Positions 17,580 through 27,643 of a DNA stretch of 64,000 bases are shown piece after piece. Made by a program: the position numbers and the translations under genes. This DNA comes from Clostridiaceae bacterium BRH_c20a (lineage in GTDB: Bacteria; Bacillota; Peptococcia; Peptococcales; BICA1-8). A model generated the notes under the pieces. The model saw only the letters and a list, made by a program, of their open reading frames with translations. It did no database searches and was not told where the DNA came from. Numbering within the stretch: the first letter of the stretch is position 1; every line of letters begins with the position of its first letter. The stretch is from the NCBI GenBank assembly GCA_000961765.1, contig LADT01000090.1, positions 1 to 64,000 on the forward strand. Reading direction: 5' to 3'.

Positions 17580-19280
17580 GTGAGAACGGAATATATGGAT
17601 TACGAGCCGGTCGTGCAATATAGTGAAGTGTTTGGAGGTAAAGTTTCAGAAGAAGAATTCATTACACGTCTTTCAAAACTCGACGGCAGACAGGCTATAG
17701 CGACTATCTCAAGACTGTTAGCACTACATTATGCAACAACTGGTGGGGATCAAGGTGCAATTAAAATCAATTTTGGTTTAAGGTTCTGCCATTGTTATAA
17801 GTCTGTGGAGTCGAAAGGAGGAAATGCAACTTTATATCAGAGTCGAAAGATTCTATACTCCCCTCAGACATTACTTTTATTGACAAAATGGGTATTAATT
17901 TATTGCAAAGATACAAGGTTGTTAAGAAACATCGGCATGGATGATCTATTGGAAATTATGGATTTGTCTATGATTGTGAACGATCTTCTGCCACTAGATA
18001 CTGATATTGAAGGTCATGAAATAGAATATCTTTATGTTACGCTATATCATAATTCTCATCGTTTGTTGAAATCACAGATAGGAAGGTCATATTATATTTT
18101 TTCTAAATTGATGAGCGAAATAGCTTCAACTAAAGAATTTATTGAAGATTTTCAGAAGAATCGTGGTTACTCGATAGAGGATTATTTTGCGGTTCTCCTT
18201 AATTTGCTCACGCAGAACTACCCGTCATATGATATTACGAGCTTTTGTGGAAAAAATCTAATGTTCACAGTTAATGGATTTGATGCAAAGCAGCTTAAAG
18301 ATGTTAGTCCGCTTGTAGTGGATTATTTATCTGAAGGTTGGGCATCATTTCAGGAAAAAGCCAAACAAAATCTTAACAAACAATGGGATTTTGAAGTGTT
18401 CTTTATAAAGCCCCTTATCCGCATTCAAGATACAGTTCAAAGCATAAGTGAAATCACGCTTTCTTATCATTTTTGGGAAGGATTGTATTGGAATATTCGC
18501 TTTCTATATGACAATCGTGATATAAAGTATCTAACTGAGTTTGGGCGCCCATTCGAGCAATACATTCAATGGTTAGCACGAGAGTCTGTTGTGGCATCAA
18601 ATGGAAGATATACTTATCAAAATGAATTTTTGTATAACTCCCAAGCAGGAGAAACACTGTCATCGGATGCCTATATCAAAATAGGCCAAAGTTTGATTAT
18701 CTTTGAAGCAAAGGCCAAGAGCCCTCATTCAAAGACTCTAAAAGGATATGATCTGGAGCAGATTATGCTTGAAGTAGAGGAATTAATAGTTGATCCTGTT
18801 TATCAGGTGAATAATAGATTGAAAGAGATTTTGTCTTTAGGTGACAGATTCCGGGAGAGTCAGGAAAAAGCCTTCTTTGAAAATGTTGATAACGTAATTG
18901 TGTTAAGTGTAAGTATGGAAAAAGTCCAACCAATTGGATCACTTCTCTATGCGGCAGATAACCTTTTGAAATGTGATTCCAGCAAGAAAAGGATTACGGT
19001 TGGTCTGATTAAAGCTTATCACAATCTCAATATTGAGGATTTTGAAGCTATTTGTAACCTTATAGGACAAGGTCAGGATATTAGCGGGATATTAATTGAC
19101 TGGTTTAATGGCGAACGTCAAAAGAATCTTACAGCAATACCTTTAGCTAATTATCTTTTGAATAATGGTTATCCGTATACATGCTCAGATAAATTACAAG
19201 ATATTTTTTCAGCCACCACAGATGAATTGTACGAAAGAACCTTTGGTGAAAAACGAGGTGAAATAGCATGGCCGAACTGA
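17580..19280 (+). CDS. BREX accessory protein with PD-(D/E)XK-like motif
   Basis: 566 residues, in the operon between pglX and pglZ, a place not occupied in the six-gene core of type I BREX. I do not recognise a named family. Near 362-377 it has S-S-D-A-Y-I-K-I then L-I-I-F-E-A-K-A-K-S, a D...ExK pattern like the catalytic core of PD-(D/E)XK nucleases: a conserved D, then two strands, then hydrophobic-E-x-K. The N-terminal 300 residues are helical. GTG start after GGGGGATGTGATGCC. The last 13 bases overlap pglZ, so the two are translationally coupled, which argues for a working part of the system, perhaps an extra nuclease effector. Not proven. Confidence 0.7.
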   Translation: MRTEYMDYEPVVQYSEVFGGKVSEEEFITRLSKLDGRQAIATISRLLALHYATTGGDQGAIKINFGLRFCHCYKSVESKGGNATLYQSRKILYSPQTLLLLTKWVLIYCKDTRLLRNIGMDDLLEIMDLSMIVNDLLPLDTDIEGHEIEYLYVTLYHNSHRLLKSQIGRSYYIFSKLMSEIASTKEFIEDFQKNRGYSIEDYFAVLLNLLTQNYPSYDITSFCGKNLMFTVNGFDAKQLKDVSPLVVDYLSEGWASFQEKAKQNLNKQWDFEVFFIKPLIRIQDTVQSISEITLSYHFWEGLYWNIRFLYDNRDIKYLTEFGRPFEQYIQWLARESVVASNGRYTYQNEFLYNSQAGETLSSDAYIKIGQSLIIFEAKAKSPHSKTLKGYDLEQIMLEVEELIVDPVYQVNNRLKEILSLGDRFRESQEKAFFENVDNVIVLSVSMEKVQPIGSLLYAADNLLKCDSSKKRITVGLIKAYHNLNIEDFEAICNLIGQGQDISGILIDWFNGERQKNLTAIPLANYLLNNGYPYTCSDKLQDIFSATTDELYERTFGEKRGEIAWPN

Positions 19281-21790
19281 ACTTAAAACAAATAACAGAC
19301 AAGCTTAACACCGAGTTTTCAGGTGATACCCGTAAGCTGGTATTCTGGTACGATGACAAGGCGGAGTTTGCTGATGATATTGATACACTGAAGCTGGTCG
19401 GTGCTAAGGTTTATCGCTTGGAACCGGACAACCAGTTCTACACAAAATACTTTTTGGAGCGGCTGGATCGGGAAACCAGCTATCTAATCTATGCCCCTTT
19501 TCCAAAGCCACCGGTGCGGGACAACCATTTGGCTGATACTTTATTATACTCGAAGCAGTTCTTTGCAACCCGTGCTGAATTAATTGCTTCCGATTTACTC
19601 CTTGATGATAAAAACAAAGCTGTTATCCAAAAATACATTAAGTTCTTTGGAGCTAAAGAAAGAACACAGAAGTTCTACGATCTGGAGATCGAGAACTTTA
19701 CAAGTGAAAGCATCGAAATTGCGATTATGAGTGTGCTCTGCAAAACACGTACAGCGTCCTTTGAAGAGGTGCTACGGGTTGTTATGACCGAAGACGGCTT
19801 TGACGATAACAAGTTTTTAACCGAATTTAGGAAGTATGATTTATTAAGTGCTTTCTGGCGTATGTGTGAGGAACAGTATGGCTATACTGATGTGAAGCCT
19901 ACACTTGAAAAGTTTATGATGACCATGTTTGTTACTTATACAGACCGCTATGTGCCTGGAGAGCTGCCGAAGGCCTGGCGCAGCTTTATTTCATACAAAT
20001 CTGGTAACATCATTTCTTTTATGGATAATCTGATGAATAACATCCTCTACCGGGAGCGCTACGATGAGATTTCTAACATGATTGCATCCAGCTTGAAAGT
20101 TACTGCTGAATTTGATGGGCATTCGCCGGAATTTCTGATTGATTGTGATACTTTCGCTGTTATTGACAACATTATCCATAGTTGGCTGACAGAGCGCTTA
20201 TTGAATGAAGATACCGGTGCGAAGTTAAACGGTCTTAATATCCCATCTATATGCCAGGAACGCTGCAAGAAGCATTTTGGCTTACAGGTGCAGGGGCAGT
20301 ATAATATGCTGTCTAGTGCTTTCTACATAATTTGTGCAGCCAACTATACATGCCCCGATGATATGGAAAGCATCATCAAACAGTATGGCAGTAAGGATTT
20401 TCTAATCGATGGATATTACCGCGCTTTTTACTATGACTATGATCAGCTTGCAGATACCACGCAATACGAGAAGTTGCGGGACCTGGTTGAGAATATCTAC
20501 ACCAATGAGTATCTGGCAAAAGTGGTGCCGAAATGGAATGCAGCCTTTTCATCAGATAAAGTAATGACTGATTTGCTTTTACAGCGTAATTTTTTTAACA
20601 GCTTTATCCGCAGAAGCAGGGACAAGGTTGTTGTAATTATCTCAGATGCACTTCGATATGAGACGGGATATTCTCTGTATCAGAAGTTGCAGGATGATGT
20701 CAAGTGTACCGTAAAGCTGGATGCGATGATGAGTGTTCTGCCTTCCTATACACGACTTGGTATGGCGGCTCTGTTGCCTCATAAGATGCTGGAGATGACA
20801 GATGATTTCAAAGTTCTGGTTGATGGTATGTCATGTGACGATCTGAAACAACGGGAGACTATCTTGCAGAGCTACGTACCAAACAGCCGCTGTGTGCAAT
20901 TTGATGATATAAAGACAATGAAGCAGGCACAGCTCCGTGAGATTTTTACTGGTAAGGAAGTAGTATATATTTACCACAACCAAATTGACGCCCGTGGTGA
21001 CAAACAGAATACTGAGAATGAAGTGTTTAACGCCTGCGAAGAGGCCATTAACGAGATATATAACCTGATCAAACGTCTTTCTGGCACTGCGAATACCTAC
21101 CATTTCATCGTGACGGCAGATCATGGCTTTATTTATAAGCGTGACAAGCTGAACGAAAGTGACAAAATAGGCGGCGTAACCGGTAAAGGTGCATTTATTA
21201 ATCGGCGCTTTATTGTATCTGACAAGTCAATTCAGGATGATGGTGTTGCCAATACGTCCTTGGGATTGATACTTGGCAATGATGATGGAAAAGTAGTGTC
21301 CTATCCGGTAAGCTCCAATGTGTTTAAAGTGCCGGGTGGAGGACAGAATTATGTTCACGGTGGCTCTTCTCCACAGGAAATGATAGTTCCGGTTATTGAT
21401 ATCAAAACAGAAAAAGGGCATATGGAAACAAGACCGGCGCAGATTATGCTGGTTAGCATGGTTCAAAAAGTAACAAATCTAATTGTAACCTTAGATTTCA
21501 TCCAGTCGGAGCCGGTTAGTGATGTAGTGAAATCAACCAGCTACAAGCTATTTTTTATATCGGAAAACAATGAGAAGATTTCCAATGAGTGCATTTATGT
21601 GGCAGATAAGAAAGATACTGAGCCGCAAAAGAGAATCTTCCGTCTGCGTTTCAACTTCAAGAATAAAAAGTATGATAAGTCTAAGCAATACTACCTGGTA
21701 GCCTATGATGAAAAGAACGATTTAGAAATCCTGCGTCATTGCGTAGCAATTGATATAGCTTTTGCCAATGATTTCGGATTTAATGTATAG
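19268..21790 (+). CDS. pglZ: PglZ, BREX alkaline-phosphatase-superfamily protein
   Basis: 840 residues. The PglZ domain occupies about 440-720, with V-V-V-I-I-S-D-A-L-R-Y-E near 455 (metal-binding D and nucleophile region) and T-A-D-H-G-F-I-Y near 614 (DHG metal ligands). Helical N-terminal regions and a beta C-terminal extension complete the usual architecture. PglZ is the hallmark protein of BREX; some members show metal-dependent nuclease activity. The start ATG overlaps the accessory gene and has GAGGTG upstream. brxL follows after 11 bases. Confidence 0.95.
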   Translation: MAELNLKQITDKLNTEFSGDTRKLVFWYDDKAEFADDIDTLKLVGAKVYRLEPDNQFYTKYFLERLDRETSYLIYAPFPKPPVRDNHLADTLLYSKQFFATRAELIASDLLLDDKNKAVIQKYIKFFGAKERTQKFYDLEIENFTSESIEIAIMSVLCKTRTASFEEVLRVVMTEDGFDDNKFLTEFRKYDLLSAFWRMCEEQYGYTDVKPTLEKFMMTMFVTYTDRYVPGELPKAWRSFISYKSGNIISFMDNLMNNILYRERYDEISNMIASSLKVTAEFDGHSPEFLIDCDTFAVIDNIIHSWLTERLLNEDTGAKLNGLNIPSICQERCKKHFGLQVQGQYNMLSSAFYIICAANYTCPDDMESIIKQYGSKDFLIDGYYRAFYYDYDQLADTTQYEKLRDLVENIYTNEYLAKVVPKWNAAFSSDKVMTDLLLQRNFFNSFIRRSRDKVVVIISDALRYETGYSLYQKLQDDVKCTVKLDAMMSVLPSYTRLGMAALLPHKMLEMTDDFKVLVDGMSCDDLKQRETILQSYVPNSRCVQFDDIKTMKQAQLREIFTGKEVVYIYHNQIDARGDKQNTENEVFNACEEAINEIYNLIKRLSGTANTYHFIVTADHGFIYKRDKLNESDKIGGVTGKGAFINRRFIVSDKSIQDDGVANTSLGLILGNDDGKVVSYPVSSNVFKVPGGGQNYVHGGSSPQEMIVPVIDIKTEKGHMETRPAQIMLVSMVQKVTNLIVTLDFIQSEPVSDVVKSTSYKLFFISENNEKISNECIYVADKKDTEPQKRIFRLRFNFKNKKYDKSKQYYLVAYDEKNDLEILRHCVAIDIAFANDFGFNV

Positions 21791-21801
21791 GCGGTGATAG
21801 G

Positions 21802-23880
21802 GTGAGTGAGTTTCAACTTGAATCGGTAGGAGTATCGTTGACAAATGAATCAGATGAATTGCTGGAAAAGCTGTATGCCTATTTCGCCGGAAAGATTGTC
21901 CGTAAAGACCTGACCAAGAAAATCAAGGAGGGTGCCAACGTTCCCGTCTACGTGCTGGAATACCTTCTTGGCATGTATTGCTCATCAAGGAATGACGAAG
22001 AAATCCATGCAGGAGTTCAGAATGTAAAGCAAATTCTTGCCGAGAATTATGTGCGACCGGACGAAGCACAGAAGATTATCTCCAAGCTTCGTGAGTATGG
22101 CAGCTATACCGTGATAGACAGGATAACGGCAAAACTGAATTACAAAAGTGATATCTATGTATCTGAGTTTTCCAATCTTGGCCTAAAAAACGTGCCTATT
22201 GCAGAGCAGTACGTCTCTGACTATGAGCGTCTTCTGTGCGGTGGCATCTGGTGTATTGTACAGATGGAGTACTTCTATGATGAGGCGGATAAGAATTGTT
22301 GCCCGTTCATCATCCGAAAACTGACGCCAATTCAGATGCCGAGCCTTGACATTGATGAGGTTAAGGCAGCCAGAGCCAACTTCACAAATGAGGAGTGGAT
22401 TGACCTTATTCTGCGCAGTACGGGTATGGAGCCGTCGCAGTTTAATGACCGTGTCAAATGGCTGCATTTGGCGAGGTTGATTGCGTTGGTCGAGAATAAC
22501 TATAATCTGTGCGAATTGGGGCCCAGGGGAACCGGTAAATCACATATTTACAAGGAGATCAGCCCCAACAGTATTCTGATTTCCGGCGGGCAAACGACGG
22601 TTGCCAATCTTTTTTATAATATGTCTAACAAGACAGTCGGTTTGGTCGGCCTTTGGGATTGTGTTGCCTTTGACGAAGTAGCGGGAATCACATTTAAAGA
22701 CAAAGACGGCGTACAGATAATGAAGGATTATATGGCATCCGGTTCCTTCGCCAGAGGCAAGGAAGAAAAGAATGCATATGCTTCTATGGTGTTTGTGGGC
22801 AATATTAATCAGAGTGTAGATGTGGTTCTAAAAACGTCTCACCTGTTTGACCCGTTCCCGGATGCGATGGCAAATGATACGGCCTTCTTGGATCGTATGC
22901 ACTGCTATATTCCGGGATGGGAGATTCCAAAGTATCGTCCGGAATACTTTACCAATGATTATGGCTTTATCACGGACTATTTTTCTGAAATTATGCGTGA
23001 GCTGCGGAAAGTTTCTTATGCTGACGCTATTGATAAATACTTCAAGCTTGGCAATAACCTAAACCAACGGGATGTTATTGCAGTAAAAAAGACCGTTTCC
23101 GGTCTTGTGAAACTAATCCATCCTGATGGTAACTACACCAAGGAAAGCGTTGAAAAAATCTTGCGTTTTGCGCTGGAATTACGTCGTCGGGTCAAAGAGC
23201 AGCTAAAAAAGATTGGCGGAATGGAGTTCTATGATGTTAACTTTTCATACATAGACAGCGAATCCTTCAATGAAGAATATGTTTCTGTGCCGGAGCAGGG
23301 TGGTGGGAAGCTTATCCCAGAGGGTATAGGCAAACCCGGACATATTTATACAGTTTCGCATGGTAAGAATGGTATGATTGGCGTTTATAAGATTGAAATG
23401 CAGATGACCACTGGAACCGGTAAGTTCGAGCGAACCGGCATTGGGTCAGACCGCGAAGCGAAGGAAGCAGTTGACACGGCATATCGCTATTTGAAAGCCA
23501 ATGCTCGGAATATCAGCGGTTCTATCAGCACAACGACAAAGGATTATCTGATGCATATACAGGATTTGAACGGCATCGGCATGACCAAGTGCCTGACACT
23601 TCCCGGTGTTGTTGCGATTTGTTCTGTTGCCCTGAATAAACCTCCCATTAGCAGTGCTGTTATATTGGGCGATCTTAGCATCGGAGGTACGATTATAAAG
23701 GTAGAAGAACTTGCGAACACCTTGCAAGTGTGTTTGGACAGCGGAGCTAAAAAGATAATTGTACCGATAACGTCTGCTGTAGATATGGCTTCTGTACCCC
23801 CAGAGCTTATGGGTAAATTTAATCTTATATTTTATCAATCACCTGAAGATGCTGTATTTAAGGCATTAGGAGTGGAGTAA
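21802..23880 (+). CDS. brxL: BrxL, BREX Lon-like AAA protein
   Basis: 692 residues, with GTG start after TAGGCGGTGATAGG. Walker A is G-P-R-G-T-G-K-S near 240-247, followed by C-V-A-F-D-E-V-A-G (Walker B). The C-terminal 100 residues resemble the Lon protease domain (P-P-I-S-S-A-V-I-L-G-D-L-S-I-G-G, then A-K-K-I-I-V-P). BrxL marks type I BREX; structures of homologues show an oligomeric DNA-binding ATPase. It ends the operon: a palindrome and a separate promoter region follow. Confidence 0.94.
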   Translation: MSEFQLESVGVSLTNESDELLEKLYAYFAGKIVRKDLTKKIKEGANVPVYVLEYLLGMYCSSRNDEEIHAGVQNVKQILAENYVRPDEAQKIISKLREYGSYTVIDRITAKLNYKSDIYVSEFSNLGLKNVPIAEQYVSDYERLLCGGIWCIVQMEYFYDEADKNCCPFIIRKLTPIQMPSLDIDEVKAARANFTNEEWIDLILRSTGMEPSQFNDRVKWLHLARLIALVENNYNLCELGPRGTGKSHIYKEISPNSILISGGQTTVANLFYNMSNKTVGLVGLWDCVAFDEVAGITFKDKDGVQIMKDYMASGSFARGKEEKNAYASMVFVGNINQSVDVVLKTSHLFDPFPDAMANDTAFLDRMHCYIPGWEIPKYRPEYFTNDYGFITDYFSEIMRELRKVSYADAIDKYFKLGNNLNQRDVIAVKKTVSGLVKLIHPDGNYTKESVEKILRFALELRRRVKEQLKKIGGMEFYDVNFSYIDSESFNEEYVSVPEQGGGKLIPEGIGKPGHIYTVSHGKNGMIGVYKIEMQMTTGTGKFERTGIGSDREAKEAVDTAYRYLKANARNISGSISTTTKDYLMHIQDLNGIGMTKCLTLPGVVAICSVALNKPPISSAVILGDLSIGGTIIKVEELANTLQVCLDSGAKKIIVPITSAVDMASVPPELMGKFNLIFYQSPEDAVFKALGVE

Positions 23881-23883
23881 CTA

Positions 23884-23932
23884 TCCGTTTTATTGGACAC
23901 CCCTTATGATATGATGGTATCATAAGGGGTGT
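23884..23932 (+). promoter_or_regulatory. Perfect 15-bp palindromic operator upstream of the PLD gene
   Basis: ACACCCCTTATGATA (23897-23911) and TATCATAAGGGGTGT (23918-23932) are exact inverted repeats with a 6-base centre. No T run follows, so it is not a normal terminator. TTGGAC (23893) and TATCAT (23918) within it could be a promoter, implying repressor binding over it. Just upstream, TCCGTTTTATTG (23884-23895) also occurs exactly at 37147-37158 before the DUF4139-like gene. Confidence 0.6.
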
Positions 23933-23970
23933 AAATATATGGAATGGTATAAACAGGAAGGATAAAAAAC

Positions 23971-26043
23971 ATGAGATTATCAGATAACCAAATTGACATT
24001 TTTTCGTCCACAAAAAAAGAGTATGAAAACTATCTGCATATTGTTAAAGACGGCATCTCTGATAAGAGCAGTTATGCTGAGTTATTTGACTGTAAAAAAT
24101 TTGATACATTGTTTGCAGTAACATATGTTTCTTCTCCAGCATTTTTTTCAAAAGTAATTAAGGGCTATGACAAGGTAGAAATAGTATTGGGAATTGATAA
24201 TGCTGATGTAAATCGAGCTTTTGCTCAGGGTACTTCCGATCTGCTTACTGGCAAGGGGGCAGACTTTTTTAAAGGACTCGATGATAGTATCAAAAATAGA
24301 GTCGTAAACAACAATGTGTCAGTAAGGTATGCGGGTATTGGATCGCTTATTCATTCCAAGATATATTTATTATCAAACACTAACAGCGGTGCGAAACGTG
24401 TGATTATTGGTTCTGCAAACCTTACAGAGAGTGCTTTTAATAACGATATTAGACAATATGAGGATGTTCTTGTATTTGATGATGAAAGCTATTATGAACT
24501 TTATTTGTCACGTTATCAGGCAATATATACGGATACTGTTGACTTTATACCTGAAAAAGCCAAGGAGAAATTCAAAGTTGAAAAAGCTTTTTACATAGAC
24601 GAAGAAGAACGAGTTGAAATGATTGTAGAGCAGCTTATCGAAAAAGGCGGTAATATAGTAATTCCGGAAGAAATAACTAAAAGTTTGCAGCTAACTACAA
24701 ACACAAACGAGAAAAATAATGTGGAGTATCAGTTTACTACTAAAATTATAAATCAGATTACAAGAAAAAAAGATGCAAAACTTGTTTTAAAATCAAAAGC
24801 TGAGCTTTTTAAGGTTAAACCACTTATTAAGGAAATTATTTTTCAACAGACCAAAGCAGCAAAGGATATTACACGGTTTTCCCTTCATTATAACGAATAT
24901 GAACGTAGGATAGATTATCAAAAAGCTTATGAAGACGGCATAGTAAAATCAATTTCTTATTGTAGACAAGCAGACAATGAAGAGATTAGAAATAGTCTGC
25001 TGCTAATTGACAGATTTATAAAAGCATACAGCATTTTCACAACAAATCCAGATGAAAATAATCTCTCAAAGGTTTATGAGGTCATATTATATTCTTTTAT
25101 GTCAGTGTTTTTATTTAAAGTGCGTGAAGATTATGGATTAGATGTTGGCAAGCCTGAAAAACGTGAAGATATTCCTGTATTCTTGATAATCGGAGGCAGA
25201 GCAAAATCTGGGAAGTCCAGTCTCCTAACATTTGTCTCACGTCTTTTGGGGAATGATGGGACAAACGATTATCTGCAGTATAAGGAAGTTGATAAAGCCG
25301 GAGTAATGGAGGGTCTTTTCAACGAAAGCAATATATTTCCTATCTTGGTTGATGAAATGGCCGAAAAATTCTTTAATAGTACGGCTAAATCCAAGGGCGA
25401 GATATTTATTAAACATATTGCAAATAGCCTAGATGGGAAACATCCAGCACTTATTACTACAACAAATACTGGTAGTTTTAATGTACCAGAGCAGGTGTTA
25501 AGACGTGTTTATTATGTGCAGATAGATAAGACCTTTGATGATAGCAGAAAAGTAGAAGCGGATACATATTTTTTAGACCTAGTAGGACAAATAAATAACA
25601 CGCTATTTATGGATTTTTGTTTCAGAATGTGTGAAATAATCAGGAACGGTGAGAAAATTTATAAAGATAGCTATGATTGTCTATGGATTGCGAGAGAAAT
25701 ATTCAAGGAGTATTACAAATTATCGGATTTAAACCTGCCTGAGTATTTTCCGGTTCGTCCCTTTGATGATTATAAAATCAGAGGAAAGAACATGTGGAAG
25801 ACGCTTTTAGCTGAAAACTCCAACATTTTCAGGTATAGCCCTGACGATGACCAATTAACCGTAACACTGACAGGGGCTATGAGTGATGACGAAAAGCAAA
25901 ATTATCTCAACTACGTTGATGTAGCTTGTGTTAAAGAGGATATGGGTTTACATACTTTACTTCGCGCTTCAATATTTTTTAAGTGGTTAGGAGTGAAAAA
26001 CCCATTTATCAAAAAGAAAAAATGGTGGTTTTTTGGTAAGTAA
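23971..26043 (+). CDS. Phospholipase-D-like nuclease fused to P-loop NTPase
   Basis: 690 residues. The N-terminal ~190 residues hold one PLD motif, H-S-K-I-Y-L-L near 130 with I-I-G-S-A-N-L-T-E near 147, as in NgoFVII-type endonucleases. The second half carries G-G-R-A-K-S-G-K-S near 409-417 (Walker A) and I-L-V-D-E-M-A near 455 (Walker B), a AAA-type ATPase. A single PLD half suggests that it acts as a dimer. Ribosome site AGGAAGGATAAAAAAC. It is set apart from BREX by its own palindromic promoter and so is probably regulated separately. Helicase- and PLD-containing proteins often accompany BREX. The function is inferred: a DNA-cleaving ATPase. Confidence 0.75.
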   Translation: MRLSDNQIDIFSSTKKEYENYLHIVKDGISDKSSYAELFDCKKFDTLFAVTYVSSPAFFSKVIKGYDKVEIVLGIDNADVNRAFAQGTSDLLTGKGADFFKGLDDSIKNRVVNNNVSVRYAGIGSLIHSKIYLLSNTNSGAKRVIIGSANLTESAFNNDIRQYEDVLVFDDESYYELYLSRYQAIYTDTVDFIPEKAKEKFKVEKAFYIDEEERVEMIVEQLIEKGGNIVIPEEITKSLQLTTNTNEKNNVEYQFTTKIINQITRKKDAKLVLKSKAELFKVKPLIKEIIFQQTKAAKDITRFSLHYNEYERRIDYQKAYEDGIVKSISYCRQADNEEIRNSLLLIDRFIKAYSIFTTNPDENNLSKVYEVILYSFMSVFLFKVREDYGLDVGKPEKREDIPVFLIIGGRAKSGKSSLLTFVSRLLGNDGTNDYLQYKEVDKAGVMEGLFNESNIFPILVDEMAEKFFNSTAKSKGEIFIKHIANSLDGKHPALITTTNTGSFNVPEQVLRRVYYVQIDKTFDDSRKVEADTYFLDLVGQINNTLFMDFCFRMCEIIRNGEKIYKDSYDCLWIAREIFKEYYKLSDLNLPEYFPVRPFDDYKIRGKNMWKTLLAENSNIFRYSPDDDQLTVTLTGAMSDDEKQNYLNYVDVACVKEDMGLHTLLRASIFFKWLGVKNPFIKKKKWWFFGK

Positions 26044-26115
26044 TAAGTGGGTCGTCTCTTAACCAAATTTTAATGGTTGTCGTATGGATACAATCATTTA
26101 CCAAGGTGATGTATT

Positions 26116-26241
26116 ATGGCCAAAACTGCAAATCAAAAACTTAAGCTGTTGTACCTTATGAAAATACTGCTGGAAAAAACTGATGAAGAAAACACCATGA
26201 CCGTCAATGAGATGATTGGGGAAAGGTTCTGTCCATTTTAG
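26116..26241 (+). pseudogene. Truncated 5' copy of a WYL-type regulator
   Basis: The first 35 codons are nearly identical to those of the intact WYL regulator at 35397, including a long identical run covering L-M-K-I-L-L-E-K-T-D-E-E-N. Similarity then stops abruptly after N-E-M-I, and the frame ends 7 codons later. A ribosome site (AAGGTGAT) is still present. Near the break is CTGTCCATTTTAG, similar to CTGTCCGTTTTAT found before the DUF4139-like gene. This suggests that a deletion joined the start of a WYL gene to a downstream operator-like sequence. Confidence 0.75.
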
Positions 26242-26351
26242 TTGAGATCATCCCAGTTCTTTAGTTTTATTTGATAGGAAATTGGCAAAAAATAGAGAAA
26301 TGTCTAAATATGCTAACAATTGGTAGTTATATTGACGCGGAGGGATATTAA

Positions 26352-27626
26352 ATGGGTCTATTTGATGGAATAAAAAAAATGTTTTCTGATGTTAAACCGG
26401 AGAAAACTAACTCACCAGCATCATCTAGGGAAAACTCTTACTATCAAAGCGTTAAAAAGCCGCTATTCAATCAAGCTATAAAAGTCAAACTGGCAAGTGA
26501 AAGGGAAAATACCTGGAACAATTTTTTCTCCAGCACAAAAACAAATGAAAAGTTAGAAGGTTTCGACCGACGGACCGGGCAAAAAGTGCGGCTCCATTAT
26601 TATGGCTCTGACATGTTTGTGGCTGAACGTTCTAATTGTATAGAAATCGTTAGTAAAGCAAACTTAAAACGGATTTTCTTAAAGGATACCCCTTTTTCAG
26701 AAATGAGTGTGCAAGAGGCGAATGCCCGGGGAGCTATTTTGGAGGATAAAGAACGTATCGGTTTTATTAATTTTAATTCCCTAGAGGGGGCTATATATAA
26801 GTTCCAGTGGCAGCCATTCAGCAAAGCTTTAGCTGACGGCTACTGGCTTATTGGTACTCGGGAAACCTATAACGGGCCTGGGGAATTGTACTGTTTTTCT
26901 TTTACCGGGGAATATCAGTGGGGTATTCGCTTTACGGAAAAGATGGATACCATGTTCGGCAGGATAGAGGTGACGCCTTACCATCTCCGAGTCTCCAATG
27001 ATTCAACCGATATTCTTGTTTCCAGCATGGATCGGTTGTACCGTATAAATCCTGATGGTTCTCTTGCCATGCGGGTGGCTATTTCCGAACTAAAGGAAGC
27101 GGAACTGCAGGAGAAAGAGAGAAAACAAGGGGCCAAATACTCTTCCAAGCCCAAAACAGACCAGGAAGCTATTGAAAAGGTTGCGAATGAGATGGCCCAG
27201 AGTTTTATCAGCGGCTTTACCAGGCTGACTTTTAACTCCCCCTTTACAGGTTTTGCCCATGACCCCGGAACCGATATGGTTTTTATTCTGGAAAACGAAG
27301 GACGCTTGACGGGTTGGGATAAGAAGGGGATCTTAATTTGGAGCCTTACCTTTAAAGAGAGCGGGCGCTATCTGAAGTGGCTGGATGAAAAGCTGGTAAT
27401 ATGCTTGGAGTCTGGGCAGACTTTCTGGCTCAATCACAAAGGAGAATTTGCTTACGCCGCCAAATTGCCTAAACAAGCCAGCGCTGTTTTGCCCATACCA
27501 GACCAGGAAAAATACCTGGTCGTTTGCCAGGACAACAGGTTATATGAGTTGGACAAAACAAGCGGTGAACTGGTTGCGGGAATGGAAGGTCATCCGGGAA
27601 TGCAGTTATTTCAAATTGAGGGTTAG
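26352..27626 (+). CDS. Beta-propeller-like hypothetical protein
   Basis: 424 residues. After a charged N-terminal region comes a series of strand-rich units with W-x-x-x-F and D-x-L-x-x-I-N-P-D-G-S patterns (L-Y-R-I-N-P-D-G-S near 232; F-I-L-E-N-E-G-R-L-T-G-W-D near 312), typical of WD40/PQQ-like beta-propellers. No signal peptide, so probably cytoplasmic and a protein-binding scaffold. Start: GCGGAGGGATATTAA before the ATG. It is the first gene after the truncated WYL copy and more GC-rich than the BREX-distal genes. A second, related propeller follows, then the Mre11/Rad50-like pair. Partner role inferred. Confidence 0.6.
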   Translation: MGLFDGIKKMFSDVKPEKTNSPASSRENSYYQSVKKPLFNQAIKVKLASERENTWNNFFSSTKTNEKLEGFDRRTGQKVRLHYYGSDMFVAERSNCIEIVSKANLKRIFLKDTPFSEMSVQEANARGAILEDKERIGFINFNSLEGAIYKFQWQPFSKALADGYWLIGTRETYNGPGELYCFSFTGEYQWGIRFTEKMDTMFGRIEVTPYHLRVSNDSTDILVSSMDRLYRINPDGSLAMRVAISELKEAELQEKERKQGAKYSSKPKTDQEAIEKVANEMAQSFISGFTRLTFNSPFTGFAHDPGTDMVFILENEGRLTGWDKKGILIWSLTFKESGRYLKWLDEKLVICLESGQTFWLNHKGEFAYAAKLPKQASAVLPIPDQEKYLVVCQDNRLYELDKTSGELVAGMEGHPGMQLFQIEG

Positions 27627-27643
27627 CCCTGGGTTATCTGTGG

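Noticed and set aside
23897-23932. Palindrome after brxL as a simple terminator
   Set aside because: The stem is perfect, but no T run follows it in either direction and it overlaps a promoter-like region, so an operator is the better reading.
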